Made by a program: the position numbers and the translations under genes. From Luteolibacter sp. Y139 (GTDB lineage Bacteria; Verrucomicrobiota; Verrucomicrobiia; Verrucomicrobiales; Akkermansiaceae), in contig NZ_JBBUKT010000009.1 of NCBI RefSeq assembly GCF_038066715.1, positions 248,001 to 312,000 on the forward strand: DNA of 64,000 nt, in the 5' to 3' direction. Below are positions 42,888 through 52,346 of the stretch, piece after piece. Under the pieces are notes generated by a model, which saw only the letters and a list, made by a program, of their open reading frames with translations, had not been told where the DNA came from and searched no databases. Position 1 is the stretch's first letter. Each line of letters starts with the position of its first letter.

Positions 42888-44375
42888 ATGAATATCCGGC
42901 CTGCTTTCCTTCGCCTCAGTGTGGTTCTCGGCACGCTGATGTGGCTGGGGCTCGGGGTTTGCGAGGAGGCGGGCGCGCGGGCCGGGGGAGCGGGGGGGCG
43001 TAGTTCCGGCAGCAGGAGCAGCAGCCGCAGCAGTGGTGGCAGTTCGCGCAGTAGCGGTGGTAGCTATCGCAGCAGTGGCGGTGGTGGGTTTTATCGGGTC
43101 TCGGGTTCCGATGCCGGTTGGTTCAAGTGGCTGTTCCTGGGAGTGGGTGTGGTGGTCCTGGTGATCATCATCCGCCGTGCGATGGAGGCCAACGAGGAGG
43201 AGATGCCCCTGCTGCCGAGTCCGCCTGCACCGGTTGGCGAGGAGGCTTTCCTGGCGGCGAATCCGGATTTCGATCCGGCGTTGTTCAAGGGCAAGGTCCG
43301 CAGCGCGTTCCTGAAGATCCAGGAGGCGTGGGCGGCGCAGGACATCTCGCAGATCCGCCCCTTCATCTCGGATGGCATGTACCAGCGCTTCGCCACGCAG
43401 TTCCGTATGATGGGGCTGCTGAAACAACGCAACGTCATCGAGAACGTCCGGATCTTCGGCGTGCACCCGGTCTTCTTCCGTACCGATGGCGCGTTCGATG
43501 CGATCGACGTGTGGGTGGGCGCCGACATGACCGACTCCTTCACCTGCGAGCTGGACCCTTCGATGAATTCGCAGGGTGGCGATCCCTTCGTCGAATACTG
43601 GTCCTTCATCCGCAAGCGCGGGGCGGCGGACTCCGGCTTCAATCTCTTCGCGGCCCAGAACTGTCCCTCGTGTGGTGCGGAGCTTCCGCGGGACATGGGC
43701 GAGCTGTGCCGTTGCTCGCACTGCCAGGTGCTGGTGAATAGCGGCGAGTTCGATTGGGTACTCGCGGAGATCACCCAGGAGGGCGACTACGGTCGATACT
43801 CGCGCATGGGCTCGCGCGTTTCCCCGGAGTTGCCGGATGCCATCGCTGCGGTGGCTCCGGAGGCACCGGACTTCTCGCAGCAGCTCGCCGAGGACAAGGC
43901 CAGCAATGCGTTCATGCAGATCATGACCGCCTATGCTACGAAGAAGCCGGCATCCGTCCGCCGCTTCGTGACCGATGAGCTCTTCGGCAGCATCTCGGCG
44001 AATATTTCCCCGGACCGCACCATCATCTTCAACCGGATCTACCTGAACGAATCCGTGCTGCTCGACGTGACGCGCGATGAGGGGGAATCAAAGCATCGGC
44101 TCGCCGTCGGCCTGTCCGCCAGCATGCAGCGCGTGGAGCTTCTGTCCGGAGGACGTCTTGCCTTGGTCGATTCCGAGGAGCAGCGCACCAATTTCGTCCT
44201 GTCCATGGAGCGGGACATCCACGCGGTGCCGGAGAAGGGATCGCTGTATCAGCACCAGTGCGCCAACTGCGGCGGGCGCGTCGGCGACTCCATCGACGTC
44301 AACTGTCAGTACTGCGGCTCGCCGCTGAACTCGACTCGCAATGAGTGGATCGTGTGTGGATTTGGGGAGAGCTGA
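42888..44375 (+). CDS. Membrane protein with two Tim44-like domains and two zinc ribbons
   Basis: 495 residues. An N-terminal signal/anchor and a Ser/Gly/Arg-rich disordered stretch (about 30-70) are followed by a membrane helix (WLFLGVGVVVLVIIIRRAME). Two Tim44-like domains follow (about 115-285 and 325-470). Each is followed by a zinc-ribbon: CPSCGAELP...CRCSHC, and CANCGGRVGDS...CQYCG; both end in a similar W-V-x-(A/C) strand (FDWVLAEI, EWIVCGF). This double Tim44 plus ribbon design is seen in uncharacterised bacterial proteins. Location is membrane-bound with the soluble part probably in the cytoplasm; function unknown. Confidence 0.8.
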   Translation: MNIRPAFLRLSVVLGTLMWLGLGVCEEAGARAGGAGGRSSGSRSSSRSSGGSSRSSGGSYRSSGGGGFYRVSGSDAGWFKWLFLGVGVVVLVIIIRRAMEANEEEMPLLPSPPAPVGEEAFLAANPDFDPALFKGKVRSAFLKIQEAWAAQDISQIRPFISDGMYQRFATQFRMMGLLKQRNVIENVRIFGVHPVFFRTDGAFDAIDVWVGADMTDSFTCELDPSMNSQGGDPFVEYWSFIRKRGAADSGFNLFAAQNCPSCGAELPRDMGELCRCSHCQVLVNSGEFDWVLAEITQEGDYGRYSRMGSRVSPELPDAIAAVAPEAPDFSQQLAEDKASNAFMQIMTAYATKKPASVRRFVTDELFGSISANISPDRTIIFNRIYLNESVLLDVTRDEGESKHRLAVGLSASMQRVELLSGGRLALVDSEEQRTNFVLSMERDIHAVPEKGSLYQHQCANCGGRVGDSIDVNCQYCGSPLNSTRNEWIVCGFGES

Positions 44376-44442
44376 GAGCTCCTTCGTTCTCTAATTTTCC
44401 GGGCACTTTAACGGGCGATGAGGTAAGGTGGCGGAACCTCCC

Positions 44443-44769
44443 ATGAAAACGTGCCTCCCATTGGTCGCCACGGCCCTGCTGGCAGGGGCCGCCAGCGCAG
44501 GCGACATTACCATCTACAACGACCAACCCTTTCCGCGCCTGATCCGCCTGGGTCACAAGGGTAAGCTCTACGGTGGCTGGATCTACAGCGGCCAGCGGAT
44601 CACCGTGCATGTCGATGAGACCCGCAAGGGAAAGCCGATGCTGCTGGTGGACACTCGCGAGTCGAATAGCAGTGGCAATAACTCCAAGTGGACCATGAAG
44701 GCTTACCCCTTGGCGAAAAAGGCCGAGCCCTTGTTCTATAACATGTCGTGGTTCCCGCGAGGCGTGTGA
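44443..44769 (+). CDS. Small secreted hypothetical protein
   Basis: 108 residues; signal peptide MKTCLPLVATALLAGAASAG. The mature domain is a compact beta fold (ITIYNDQPFPRLIRLGHKGK, KLYGGWIYSGQRITVHVDET) ending in NMSWFPRGV. No family recognised. It is convergent with the giant gene ending at 44794 and about 67 bases after the Tim44-like gene. Confidence 0.65.
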   Translation: MKTCLPLVATALLAGAASAGDITIYNDQPFPRLIRLGHKGKLYGGWIYSGQRITVHVDETRKGKPMLLVDTRESNSSGNNSKWTMKAYPLAKKAEPLFYNMSWFPRGV

Positions 44770-44786
44770 GTGACGATGGCCTGGAC

Positions 44787-44811
44787 GTGATCTTCACCGC
44801 GGCAAGATCAC
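44787..44811. terminator. Hairpin at the convergent 3' ends
   Basis: GTGATCTT and AAGATCAC form a perfect 8-bp stem around a 9-base loop. It lies between the stops of the plus-strand gene (44769) and the minus-strand giant gene (44794) and includes the latter's stop codon. It could act in both directions, although no T-tract follows on either side. Confidence 0.4.
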
Positions 44812-47800
44812 CACGTTGTCGACGCGTGTCGCGGGTGGAGGATTGCCGCCATAGGTGCCGAAGCCGAATTGATCGCCGGCTTGGAGACTGAAGCCGGGGA
44901 CGGGGACGTTCGTGAAGATGGTGTTTCCGTTAGAGATGAGCGACAGGCCCGTGGCAGGGGTGTAGCTGATGTTGATCGGAACGGGAGATTCCGAATTGAA
45001 GGCATACACCGGCAGCGAGGCGACCATGGTGCCATTCACCATCACGCGATAGCCATTCGGCAGCGGAGGATCGGCGAAGGGATAGAAGGTCTCAAAGGCG
45101 ATGGTCAGATTATGCGGCGTGGCGGGGCCATTCAGTCCCCAGACGCCGGTGCCGAGATCGCCGACGGAGAAGGTCATGCCATTGCCGGCGATGAGCACGC
45201 CGGTGAGCATCTGGAGATTGAAGGTCGCGTTGAAACCGGTTTGGCCCGTCCATGCGGTGACGCCGTCAAGCACTGCCGAGCCAGCTTGGCCCGGATTGCC
45301 ATTCGAGAGCTGGATGGTCCCTTCCGTCATCACCGCAGTGCCTCGCAAGGTGGCTCCGGTCGCGGTGCTGAAGTCATTGCTGTAATCATTCGCGACTTGT
45401 GTGCCGACGAGGCGGATGAAGTACTTCTGCGGGGCACTCGGCAACGTCACCGAGGTTCGCCGCACGCCGCCGGTCAGTTGCTCCACGATGGAACCCAGCG
45501 GGGCTGCCGTGGCCCATGTGTTGGTGGCGGGATTGCGGCTGCCGACACGTTGCCACGATCCGAGGTTGGTCGAGCCTTCCACCGACCACTGCACGTCCGG
45601 GCGCAGCGTCTGCGGGAGATTGAAGCGGGCTTGGGCAGAGGGCGAACCGGGAAGCACCTTTGGCAGGTCGCCTTGGCTGCCACCGTTCAGGCCGTATTCG
45701 ATGAGGTTGGGGATGCCGTTGTGATTGGGATCGTCATTCGCGCCGCGCTGGCCTTCCGGTAACGAAGAGACCCAGGTGGTGAAATCCTCGGTGCTGCCTT
45801 GCAGCGGGATATCGATGATCTGGCCGTTCTGGCCAAGCGGGGCGAGGTTGTCGGTCCTCAGGCGCAGGGTGGCGGTAAACTTGCCTGCCGTCGGCGGGGT
45901 GAAATTCACCGTGTAGCTCTTGGACCAGCCGAGATCGATCGTCGATGGTAGTGCCGTGGCCAGTGAGAAGGCCCCTGCGGTATCGTTCAAGATCTGCGCA
46001 CTGAGCACGCTCAAGCGAGCCAGCTTCGGTTGGTCGTAAACGGCCAGGTCCCATTCGATCGGCAGCGAGTCGCCATTGAGAATGTCGAAGCTCGCTTGCG
46101 AGGTTTGGCCGGGATTCGTCACCGGGCTGGTGAGGGTGCCTCCCGTCAGGCCGAAGACGAAGGGATTGGGTCCCACAATGCGGCCGTAGACATACACGTT
46201 GCTGGGCCGCGGGATGGAATCAATGGCAGGCAGGAAGTTGCCAGAGGCGAGCAGCACTTCCGATTTATAGGGCTGGTCCTTTGTCGGCACGGAGACCGAG
46301 ACGGAGACGGGAGCGTCCGTTTTGGCGCGGTTGCTGTAGCTCTTCGATTCGCCGGGGAGGAAACCGTTGTTAGGCAAGTAGCCACTGGAGATCGCGAGGC
46401 CGCTGCCCTTCGAATGCGGATTGCCGTACTGGTTGGAGACCTTGAAGGAGAAGGTCGGCGAGCTGCCCTGGCGATAGTAGCGGACGATGTTCCGGTCGGC
46501 GGGCGTCTCCATCAGGTACTCGGGAGTATTCACCGGATACTCGGAGGTCGTCTCCTCCAGCACCAGGGACGGGTTCCCGTTGTCATTCAGGTAAAGGACA
46601 CCCTGCGGAGCCGCGCCGTTGTAGAGCGTGCCGCGGACCGGCGTGCCCTTGATGGTGCGGACGGCTCCGTAGGGTGACCACTGTGCGCTCACCTCGAAGG
46701 GCTTGCTCTTGTCCATTGTGGTCAGCCACAGCTTGCCCTGGGGATTGTTTGTCTGCACCGGGCCGGTGCCACCGGCGGTGATCGCGGGATCATAGAGATA
46801 GCCCGCGTTCATCATCAGCGGCTGGGGTGTCGGCAGGTAGGCCACATTGCCGTTGGTGCCTTGTTGGGCGCTATCGGCGGGATCGACTGCGGCGATCTTC
46901 GGCGAGGGGAGCGTGGTGCCAGAGCGGACGTTGACGAAGGCCAGCAGGTCGTGGTTCGGGTAGAAGTTGATCAGGTCCAGCGGATCCATGCGGAAGACCA
47001 CGGCATCGCAGTTCGAAGGCGGCGCGAGCTTGGTGGCGAGCTGCGTGAAGGTATCGGGTAGCGGGTTGCTGACGCCATAGGAGGCCGGGCCGCCGATCAT
47101 CTTGGCGAAGCGCGGGGTCACGCCGGGCTTCAGGTTGGGCAGGGGCGGGAAGGGATTGCCGAGCGGGGAAACGTTCGAGACGTAGGGATTCTGCGCCGCG
47201 GCGAAGGTGCCGAAGGGCGCGTTCTGGGAGGTCCCGCTGAAGGAGTGGATCTGCACAAGGCCTGCCGGGGCGCTGCCGCCGCCGGAGACGTTGAATTGAG
47301 CGCCTTGGGGGTAGTACTCCGAGGCGACGATCTGGATATTGCCGCCGGAGCCACCCGAGCCGGTACCGCCCTTGCCGCCGGTGCCGCCCTTTCCTCCCGG
47401 GCCGCCGGGACCACCGGCACCGGATTGCAGGCTCAAGCTGGGATTGCCAGGAGAGCCGGGGCTGCCCGCCACTCCGTTCGTCCCAGCGGTGCCGTCCTCA
47501 CCGGCCACGCCCGCGGTGCCCTTGGCCTCCCAAGTGGCGGCATTGAAGAAAACCCCGCGTACCAGCACCTGGATGCCGCCGCCACCGGCACCACCGCGGC
47601 CACCCACGCCGCCCTTGCCACCCGCGCCCCCGGCACCGCCTTTTCCGCCGTTGCCGCCGGCCACGACGGGGACGGCGATACCGCCCGAACCATTCGCGCC
47701 GCCGCCACCACCACAGCCGCCGACCCCGGCACCGAGGCCGAAGCCGCCGGTGGCTCCAGCGCCACCGCCGCAGCCCGCGCGCAGGTGAATCCCGGTGCCC

Positions 47801-48759
47801 GCCAGGGTATCGATCAGGCCATTCGGGCCGTTCACGCCGGTGGTGCCGTCGGCGCCGATGATGCCGGGGTTTCCCGGTCCGCCATTGCCGCCGCCGAAGG
47901 GTGTGGAGCTGCCCTGGATGCCCGGCTGTCCGCCGGTGCCGCCCGCGGGGATCGCTCCATTGAAGAGCACCACGGGGCCGCCGGTCGCGAGACCCGAGTA
48001 GCCCTGCCCGATGCCGAGGAACCACTGGTCGCCCTGCCCGACGCCGCCCGAGCCGCCGGCGGTGGAGGAGGCGTAGGTATTCTCCGGCGTGATCTGGACC
48101 GAGCCGACCTGCACATTGTAGATCGCCATCCGCTGGCCGTCCTCGCCCTTGGTCGCGGCACCGTTCTGGGTGCCACCTTGCCCGACCAGATAGCCCGGCG
48201 GGTCCTGCTTGGTATCGCGGAAATTCAGCGTCTCGATCGGCCGCGGGGTGGGCACGCCGCCATCACCGCCACCGGCCATGCCCAGCGCGCCGATCGCCGA
48301 GACGCCGACGTAGGAGCCGGACTCGAAGGTGACATCGCCGCCGAATTCCAGCACCACCAGGTGCGAGCCGGCGGACCAGATGCTCTGGTTCGCGGTCAGC
48401 GTGAATTGGTCCGCGGAGACGAAGAACCGCTCGGCCACCGGCGCGGGTGCCGAGGCCGTGTCGAAGCGGTCCAGGGTCACCGTGCCGAGATTGTGGATGG
48501 TGGCGTTGTTGATGTTCTGGATGCCGCTGCCGGAAATGAAATGGATGGCGGTATTCGCGCCGAAGCGGGCGTAGATCGCTCCGGTCACCGCGCTCATGTC
48601 CTCCGCGGTCGCGCCGTCGGTGCGCAGCAGGAAGGCATCGTGCACGGCCATCGCCGTCGGTGACGAAAGCGTCAGGGCTCCTAGCAGGATCCACAGGCCG
48701 GAACCTTGGTGACGGGTGTTAGAGAGGGTCCGGGGTCGCGGGGCATCGGAACTTTTCAT
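44794..48759 (-). CDS. Giant secreted glycine-rich protein with C-terminal module and lectin-like domain
   Basis: 1321 residues; the N-terminal region (LWILLGALTLSSPTAMAVHD) is a signal peptide after a basic lead. Residues about 150-480 are collagen-like or PGRS-like, almost pure Gly with Ala, Pro, Asn and Thr in GGxGGxG runs. Then a beta-rich region, a choice-of-anchor-D-like repeat (NPGQTSQASFDILNGDSLPI), the DxDxDG-type module (NDDPNHNGIPNLIEYGLNGG, ending KYFIRLVGTQV) and finally a legume-lectin/ConA-like domain (about 1140-1321: NDYSNDFSTATGATLRGTAV, GMTFSVGDLG, DQFGFGTYGG). Adhesin or matrix protein is the likely role. It is divergent from a LytTR regulator at 48960. Confidence 0.75.
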   Translation of the reverse strand: MKSSDAPRPRTLSNTRHQGSGLWILLGALTLSSPTAMAVHDAFLLRTDGATAEDMSAVTGAIYARFGANTAIHFISGSGIQNINNATIHNLGTVTLDRFDTASAPAPVAERFFVSADQFTLTANQSIWSAGSHLVVLEFGGDVTFESGSYVGVSAIGALGMAGGGDGGVPTPRPIETLNFRDTKQDPPGYLVGQGGTQNGAATKGEDGQRMAIYNVQVGSVQITPENTYASSTAGGSGGVGQGDQWFLGIGQGYSGLATGGPVVLFNGAIPAGGTGGQPGIQGSSTPFGGGNGGPGNPGIIGADGTTGVNGPNGLIDTLAGTGIHLRAGCGGGAGATGGFGLGAGVGGCGGGGGANGSGGIAVPVVAGGNGGKGGAGGAGGKGGVGGRGGAGGGGIQVLVRGVFFNAATWEAKGTAGVAGEDGTAGTNGVAGSPGSPGNPSLSLQSGAGGPGGPGGKGGTGGKGGTGSGGSGGNIQIVASEYYPQGAQFNVSGGGSAPAGLVQIHSFSGTSQNAPFGTFAAAQNPYVSNVSPLGNPFPPLPNLKPGVTPRFAKMIGGPASYGVSNPLPDTFTQLATKLAPPSNCDAVVFRMDPLDLINFYPNHDLLAFVNVRSGTTLPSPKIAAVDPADSAQQGTNGNVAYLPTPQPLMMNAGYLYDPAITAGGTGPVQTNNPQGKLWLTTMDKSKPFEVSAQWSPYGAVRTIKGTPVRGTLYNGAAPQGVLYLNDNGNPSLVLEETTSEYPVNTPEYLMETPADRNIVRYYRQGSSPTFSFKVSNQYGNPHSKGSGLAISSGYLPNNGFLPGESKSYSNRAKTDAPVSVSVSVPTKDQPYKSEVLLASGNFLPAIDSIPRPSNVYVYGRIVGPNPFVFGLTGGTLTSPVTNPGQTSQASFDILNGDSLPIEWDLAVYDQPKLARLSVLSAQILNDTAGAFSLATALPSTIDLGWSKSYTVNFTPPTAGKFTATLRLRTDNLAPLGQNGQIIDIPLQGSTEDFTTWVSSLPEGQRGANDDPNHNGIPNLIEYGLNGGSQGDLPKVLPGSPSAQARFNLPQTLRPDVQWSVEGSTNLGSWQRVGSRNPATNTWATAAPLGSIVEQLTGGVRRTSVTLPSAPQKYFIRLVGTQVANDYSNDFSTATGATLRGTAVMTEGTIQLSNGNPGQAGSAVLDGVTAWTGQTGFNATFNLQMLTGVLIAGNGMTFSVGDLGTGVWGLNGPATPHNLTIAFETFYPFADPPLPNGYRVMVNGTMVASLPVYAFNSESPVPINISYTPATGLSLISNGNTIFTNVPVPGFSLQAGDQFGFGTYGGNPPPATRVDNVVILPR

Positions 48760-48959
48760 GGGAGGGGGTCGCTGTTTGGGGTGGAAAAATCCTCACCTGC
48801 GGCGAGGAGTGAGGGGCGTCAGTCCGGCATCCGCCGTGCTGGCGCAGGACATGGCGCTGTCAGATCGACGATGTTCTGGTGAAGCGTCCACGCACGGCGG
48901 AAGGAGAAATCGACAATCCGCCGGTAGCGTTCGATAAGCTGCACGCGTCTTACCTATCG

Positions 48960-49922
48960 ATGAAGGAAGCATCCCCCCGAAGCGCACCACGGAAGCCCAG
49001 GCAAGTTTCACCGCCGGAGAAGAAACCGGCGAAGCGCGACCAGCCGGATGGCCCTCCTTCCTCTCCTCTAACCGAGGCCGACCTGTGGCAGTCGCTCGCG
49101 CAGATCGCTGCCGGGGCGGAGGCTCCGCTGGAGCGGGCGCTGGCGGTGCTGGGGCCGTTTTACAAGGCGGACCGCGCCTGGGCCGGGCGCTACAATGACG
49201 CGCTCACCCACTTCTGGGGCTGCAGCGAATGGCTCGGGCCCGACATCGCCTCGCACATGCACGAGATCCAAGGCGTGCCGGTGGATCTCATCGGCGAGGC
49301 GCACCGGAAGTTCCTCCGCCATGAGCCGGTGATCATTCCCGATGTCGAGCGGATGCCCCGCCAACTCCGCGGCCTGCAGGCGGAGCTGCGCCGGGAAAGC
49401 GTGCGCTCGACCGTGGCCTTCCCGCTGGTGCGGGAGGGGAAGCTGACCGGCTTCTACGGCTTCGATCACGTGTGGGAACTGGCGAACTGGAGCAAGGCGG
49501 ACATCGACCGGCTGCCCGCGCTTGGCAGCTACCTCGCGCGGCTGTTGCACCGCCACTTGTATCTCGCGCTGCCCGCCGACCTGCCTCCGCCGCCGCAGCG
49601 GTCGATCTTCGTCACCGAGCACAGCGGGATGAAGGCGCTGTCCAGCGATGCCGTGCTCTTCATCCGGGCCGATGGCGACTACAGCCGCGTCCACCTCACC
49701 GATGGCGGCAGCTACTTCGAGCGGCGGAGCCTGAAGAACTGGATCGGGCAACTTCCGCGCGAGCGGTTCCTGCGGGTGCACCAGAGCTACCTGGTGAATG
49801 GCGCGCGGATCGAGCGGCTCGACCGGGGACCGCGGTGGACGTTGAAGCTGCAAGGGCATCCGGAGGAGATTCCCGTGGGCCGGGCGTTCCGGCATGCGGT
49901 GAGGTTGCACATGGCTTTCTAA
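48960..49922 (+). CDS. LytTR-type transcriptional regulator with GAF-like domain
   Basis: 320 residues. A disordered Lys/Pro-rich N-terminus (about 1-45) precedes a GAF-like sensor (WQSLAQIAAGAEAPLERALA; VRSTVAFPLVREGKLTGFYG, about 50-200) and a LytTR DNA-binding domain (about 220-320: LSSDAVLFIRADGDYSRVHL, RFLRVHQSYLVNGARI, EEIPVGRAFRHAVR). No receiver domain, so it senses directly rather than by phosphorylation. A GTG start at 48879 is possible; 48960 is the first ATG. It is divergent from the giant glycine-rich gene 200 bases away, so control of that gene is plausible but unshown. Confidence 0.8.
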   Translation: MKEASPRSAPRKPRQVSPPEKKPAKRDQPDGPPSSPLTEADLWQSLAQIAAGAEAPLERALAVLGPFYKADRAWAGRYNDALTHFWGCSEWLGPDIASHMHEIQGVPVDLIGEAHRKFLRHEPVIIPDVERMPRQLRGLQAELRRESVRSTVAFPLVREGKLTGFYGFDHVWELANWSKADIDRLPALGSYLARLLHRHLYLALPADLPPPPQRSIFVTEHSGMKALSSDAVLFIRADGDYSRVHLTDGGSYFERRSLKNWIGQLPRERFLRVHQSYLVNGARIERLDRGPRWTLKLQGHPEEIPVGRAFRHAVRLHMAF

Positions 49923-50012
49923 AGTAATCGGTGCTTTTGGGCTACAGCCAAGGAGGGGATACTACATTCCTATCACCTATCTACAACATTAGCAGATAGA
50001 AAGGCAATTGGC

Positions 50013-52346
50013 TCATGGGCCGTCGCCTTTGTTGGGATTTGAGCTTTTTTTCCTGGCTATTCTTCGAGGCTTTCCATCATTCGAGCTCCGCTCATTTTGG
50101 GCACTCGCCTTGGTTTCGGTGCCGCTTTCTGGGCTCGGAGAAGACTCTTTGAGTCTACGTGTCGTACCCAACTGTATCCGAGATTTTTTAATGATCTCTT
50201 TCCTCGCGTCTGGTGATGCAATTACAGTTGCAAAATCATTGTGAGCAAGTTCTAGTTGGCCTTCATTCTGAAACATTATGCCACGGTTAAATAAGGCTAA
50301 TATTCTGCGGTCGGTTGAAGCCGTGGGTGTTTCAATCACAGTTGTATAGTCTATTATCGACTTCTGGCGGTTTCGTTTTTCTCCATAGCAGTAAGCTCGG
50401 CCCCAAAGAGCATTTGTTTTCCTTTGGTTAGGCGCGTCGGGCATGTTTATGATCGAGGTGTAATCTGAAATGGCTTTGTTGTAGTTCTTCCTTTTTTGAT
50501 GGATTTGAGCTCGATTGTAGTAGGCTTTTGAGACCGCATCAGGTCGGTCTTGGGATATTTCGATGGCCGATGTGTGATCAACAATTGCCTTCTCTGGTTC
50601 TCCTGCTTTCGCATGGCACAGCGCTCGATTAATGAAAGCGTTGGCTCGGATTGCATTGGAAGCGTCGGGAATACTAACTGCGGCAGTGTAGTCGTTGATT
50701 GAGTTCGCTACTTCATTTTTGCTGGAGTATATTAGAGCCCGATTGAAATGGGTTTTGGCCCGGAGATCCGGCGGAGAAAAAGTTGACTCGATAACAGCAC
50801 TATAATCGGCAAGTGCTTTTTCCGGATTTCCAGTTCTCCAAAAACAGACTCCTCGGCGAAAACGACCGAGGGCTAAGTCGGCTCCGTGCAGAGCATGGTT
50901 CTCAATAAGCGTATCGTAAACGCCCAATGCTAATGCATAGTTGCTTTCCCAATAGCGAAGATCGGCTTGACGCAGGAGTTGGGCTGTAGCCTCAGAATCC
51001 ACACCTCCTTCGGTAGACGCTGCGGCCTCTGCAGCCGAAGATTGCGCTCGCAAATCAGGATCGCTTTTGCGAGCGAAATAGCGCTCATGCGCCTCCTTGA
51101 GTAAATTAAGGTTTTTTAGCAAGACTTCTGCTGGGGTGATTTCGGCACCAGAAAAGGCATTTGGTGGGTCCACTTCATCGCTCAGCCTAGGCAAGGGAAG
51201 GGCACTGCTCAGGTCTATTTTTTCCATTTCTCGGCTCAAAAGCATCAGAGGTTCCACCAAGAGCTCAGGAAGATGCAGGCTAGGAGCAAGTGCTGTATAG
51301 AGACGGGCCATGAAATCGCTTGCATCGTCTATTTTTACAAAGAAGGCGTCCCCAGCATGCTGCTCAAGAAAGTTAGCGATTTCCGGTGGGAGCGATGATT
51401 CATTGCGCCCGAGCCAATAAAGACCATGAGGAAAGTGTTGGCATCGTCTTAGAGCGTCGGTAAGGCAATCCTCCCATCCGCCAGAACCGAGAACTATGAC
51501 ACCATGCTGACCTAAATAACCTGCTAGGCTTGCCGAATGTCGTTCGCGCATGGAATCAAGTTCGGCCTTGGTATTTGCGAGAAAGGGCCGATGTATGCTG
51601 CCATGAACATGAACAAGTTGAATTGCTGTATGATCGGATTCTCCTGTGAGATCTAACTGAAGAAGATCGGGCTGATCGATTGCGTAGTATAGCATGCTGA
51701 CGAGTTGTAAGCTGACTTGTAGCAAGGGGTCGAAATTGGTTGTTAAAATTGTTCGGGCGAATGGTCGTCTCGCTCTGTAGCGTGCGGTTGGTTCGGGATT
51801 CGTGTTGCCCCGAGGTTGAAGCGCCAAAAGCGAAGCTAAATAAAAGTGCGTTCCATTCAGTTTTACTTTTCCATCGGTTCCCATTGTCAGCTCACGGAAA
51901 AATCGGCGCATTCTAGCGATGTCTTCGAAACCGCCGAGCGCTTCGCGATTAAACACCGCTCGGTACGCCGAGCCACAGTCATCGGGTAGCCCCTCTTGAT
52001 TCAATATGAAGTTGATGAGCGGTTCCTTGAGTGAATCTTTGCGATCTTTGTTTCTGAAATAAAAATCGTTCCAAAAATGCTTCGCGCGAGCTTTCAGCAG
52101 TGATTTATCCTCGGTGGGATACAGTTCAGAATGAAATTGCTCGGGTAAATCATCTGCATCTAGGTGGAGAAGCCAATCGGGGATACATTCGTTAACCAGC
52201 TCTCTTGTCATTGGTGCTACGCCAGCACTAGCTCCAGCGCCGAGAATGAGACTGTAAGGAGGAGTCGTCGGTGCATTCTTTTCGCGTAAGACACGACACA
52301 CCCGAGCAATCATCTCGTCTAATGTAAGGCGGGAAAACGAAGCCAT
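50013..52346 (-). CDS. SIR2-like NADase fused to TPR repeats, candidate defence protein
   Basis: 777 residues, cytoplasmic. The SIR2-like fold occupies about 1-360: LILGAGASAG (residues 33-42) for NAD binding, TTNFD (202-206) with the catalytic-type Asn, VHVHGS with His248, and VLGSGGWED. A helical linker leads to about seven TPR units from residue 465 to 700 (e.g. WESNYALALGVYDTLIEN; GNPEKALADYSAVIES; GEPEKAIVDHTSAIEI). The C-terminus is basic and disordered. SIR2 NADases with repeat partners are common in phage-defence systems that deplete NAD. The gene is markedly AT-rich (21 G/C of 60 in 50461-50520, versus 41 of 60 in 49501-49560), a sign of recent acquisition. Confidence 0.8.
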   Translation of the reverse strand: MASFSRLTLDEMIARVCRVLREKNAPTTPPYSLILGAGASAGVAPMTRELVNECIPDWLLHLDADDLPEQFHSELYPTEDKSLLKARAKHFWNDFYFRNKDRKDSLKEPLINFILNQEGLPDDCGSAYRAVFNREALGGFEDIARMRRFFRELTMGTDGKVKLNGTHFYLASLLALQPRGNTNPEPTARYRARRPFARTILTTNFDPLLQVSLQLVSMLYYAIDQPDLLQLDLTGESDHTAIQLVHVHGSIHRPFLANTKAELDSMRERHSASLAGYLGQHGVIVLGSGGWEDCLTDALRRCQHFPHGLYWLGRNESSLPPEIANFLEQHAGDAFFVKIDDASDFMARLYTALAPSLHLPELLVEPLMLLSREMEKIDLSSALPLPRLSDEVDPPNAFSGAEITPAEVLLKNLNLLKEAHERYFARKSDPDLRAQSSAAEAAASTEGGVDSEATAQLLRQADLRYWESNYALALGVYDTLIENHALHGADLALGRFRRGVCFWRTGNPEKALADYSAVIESTFSPPDLRAKTHFNRALIYSSKNEVANSINDYTAAVSIPDASNAIRANAFINRALCHAKAGEPEKAIVDHTSAIEISQDRPDAVSKAYYNRAQIHQKRKNYNKAISDYTSIINMPDAPNQRKTNALWGRAYCYGEKRNRQKSIIDYTTVIETPTASTDRRILALFNRGIMFQNEGQLELAHNDFATVIASPDARKEIIKKSRIQLGTTRRLKESSPSPESGTETKASAQNERSSNDGKPRRIARKKSSNPNKGDGP

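Noticed and set aside
47245-48663. 472-residue plus-strand frame rich in Ala/Gly/Arg
   Set aside because: It mirrors the glycine-rich coding region on the minus strand (Gly codons read as Ala/Pro), not an independent gene.
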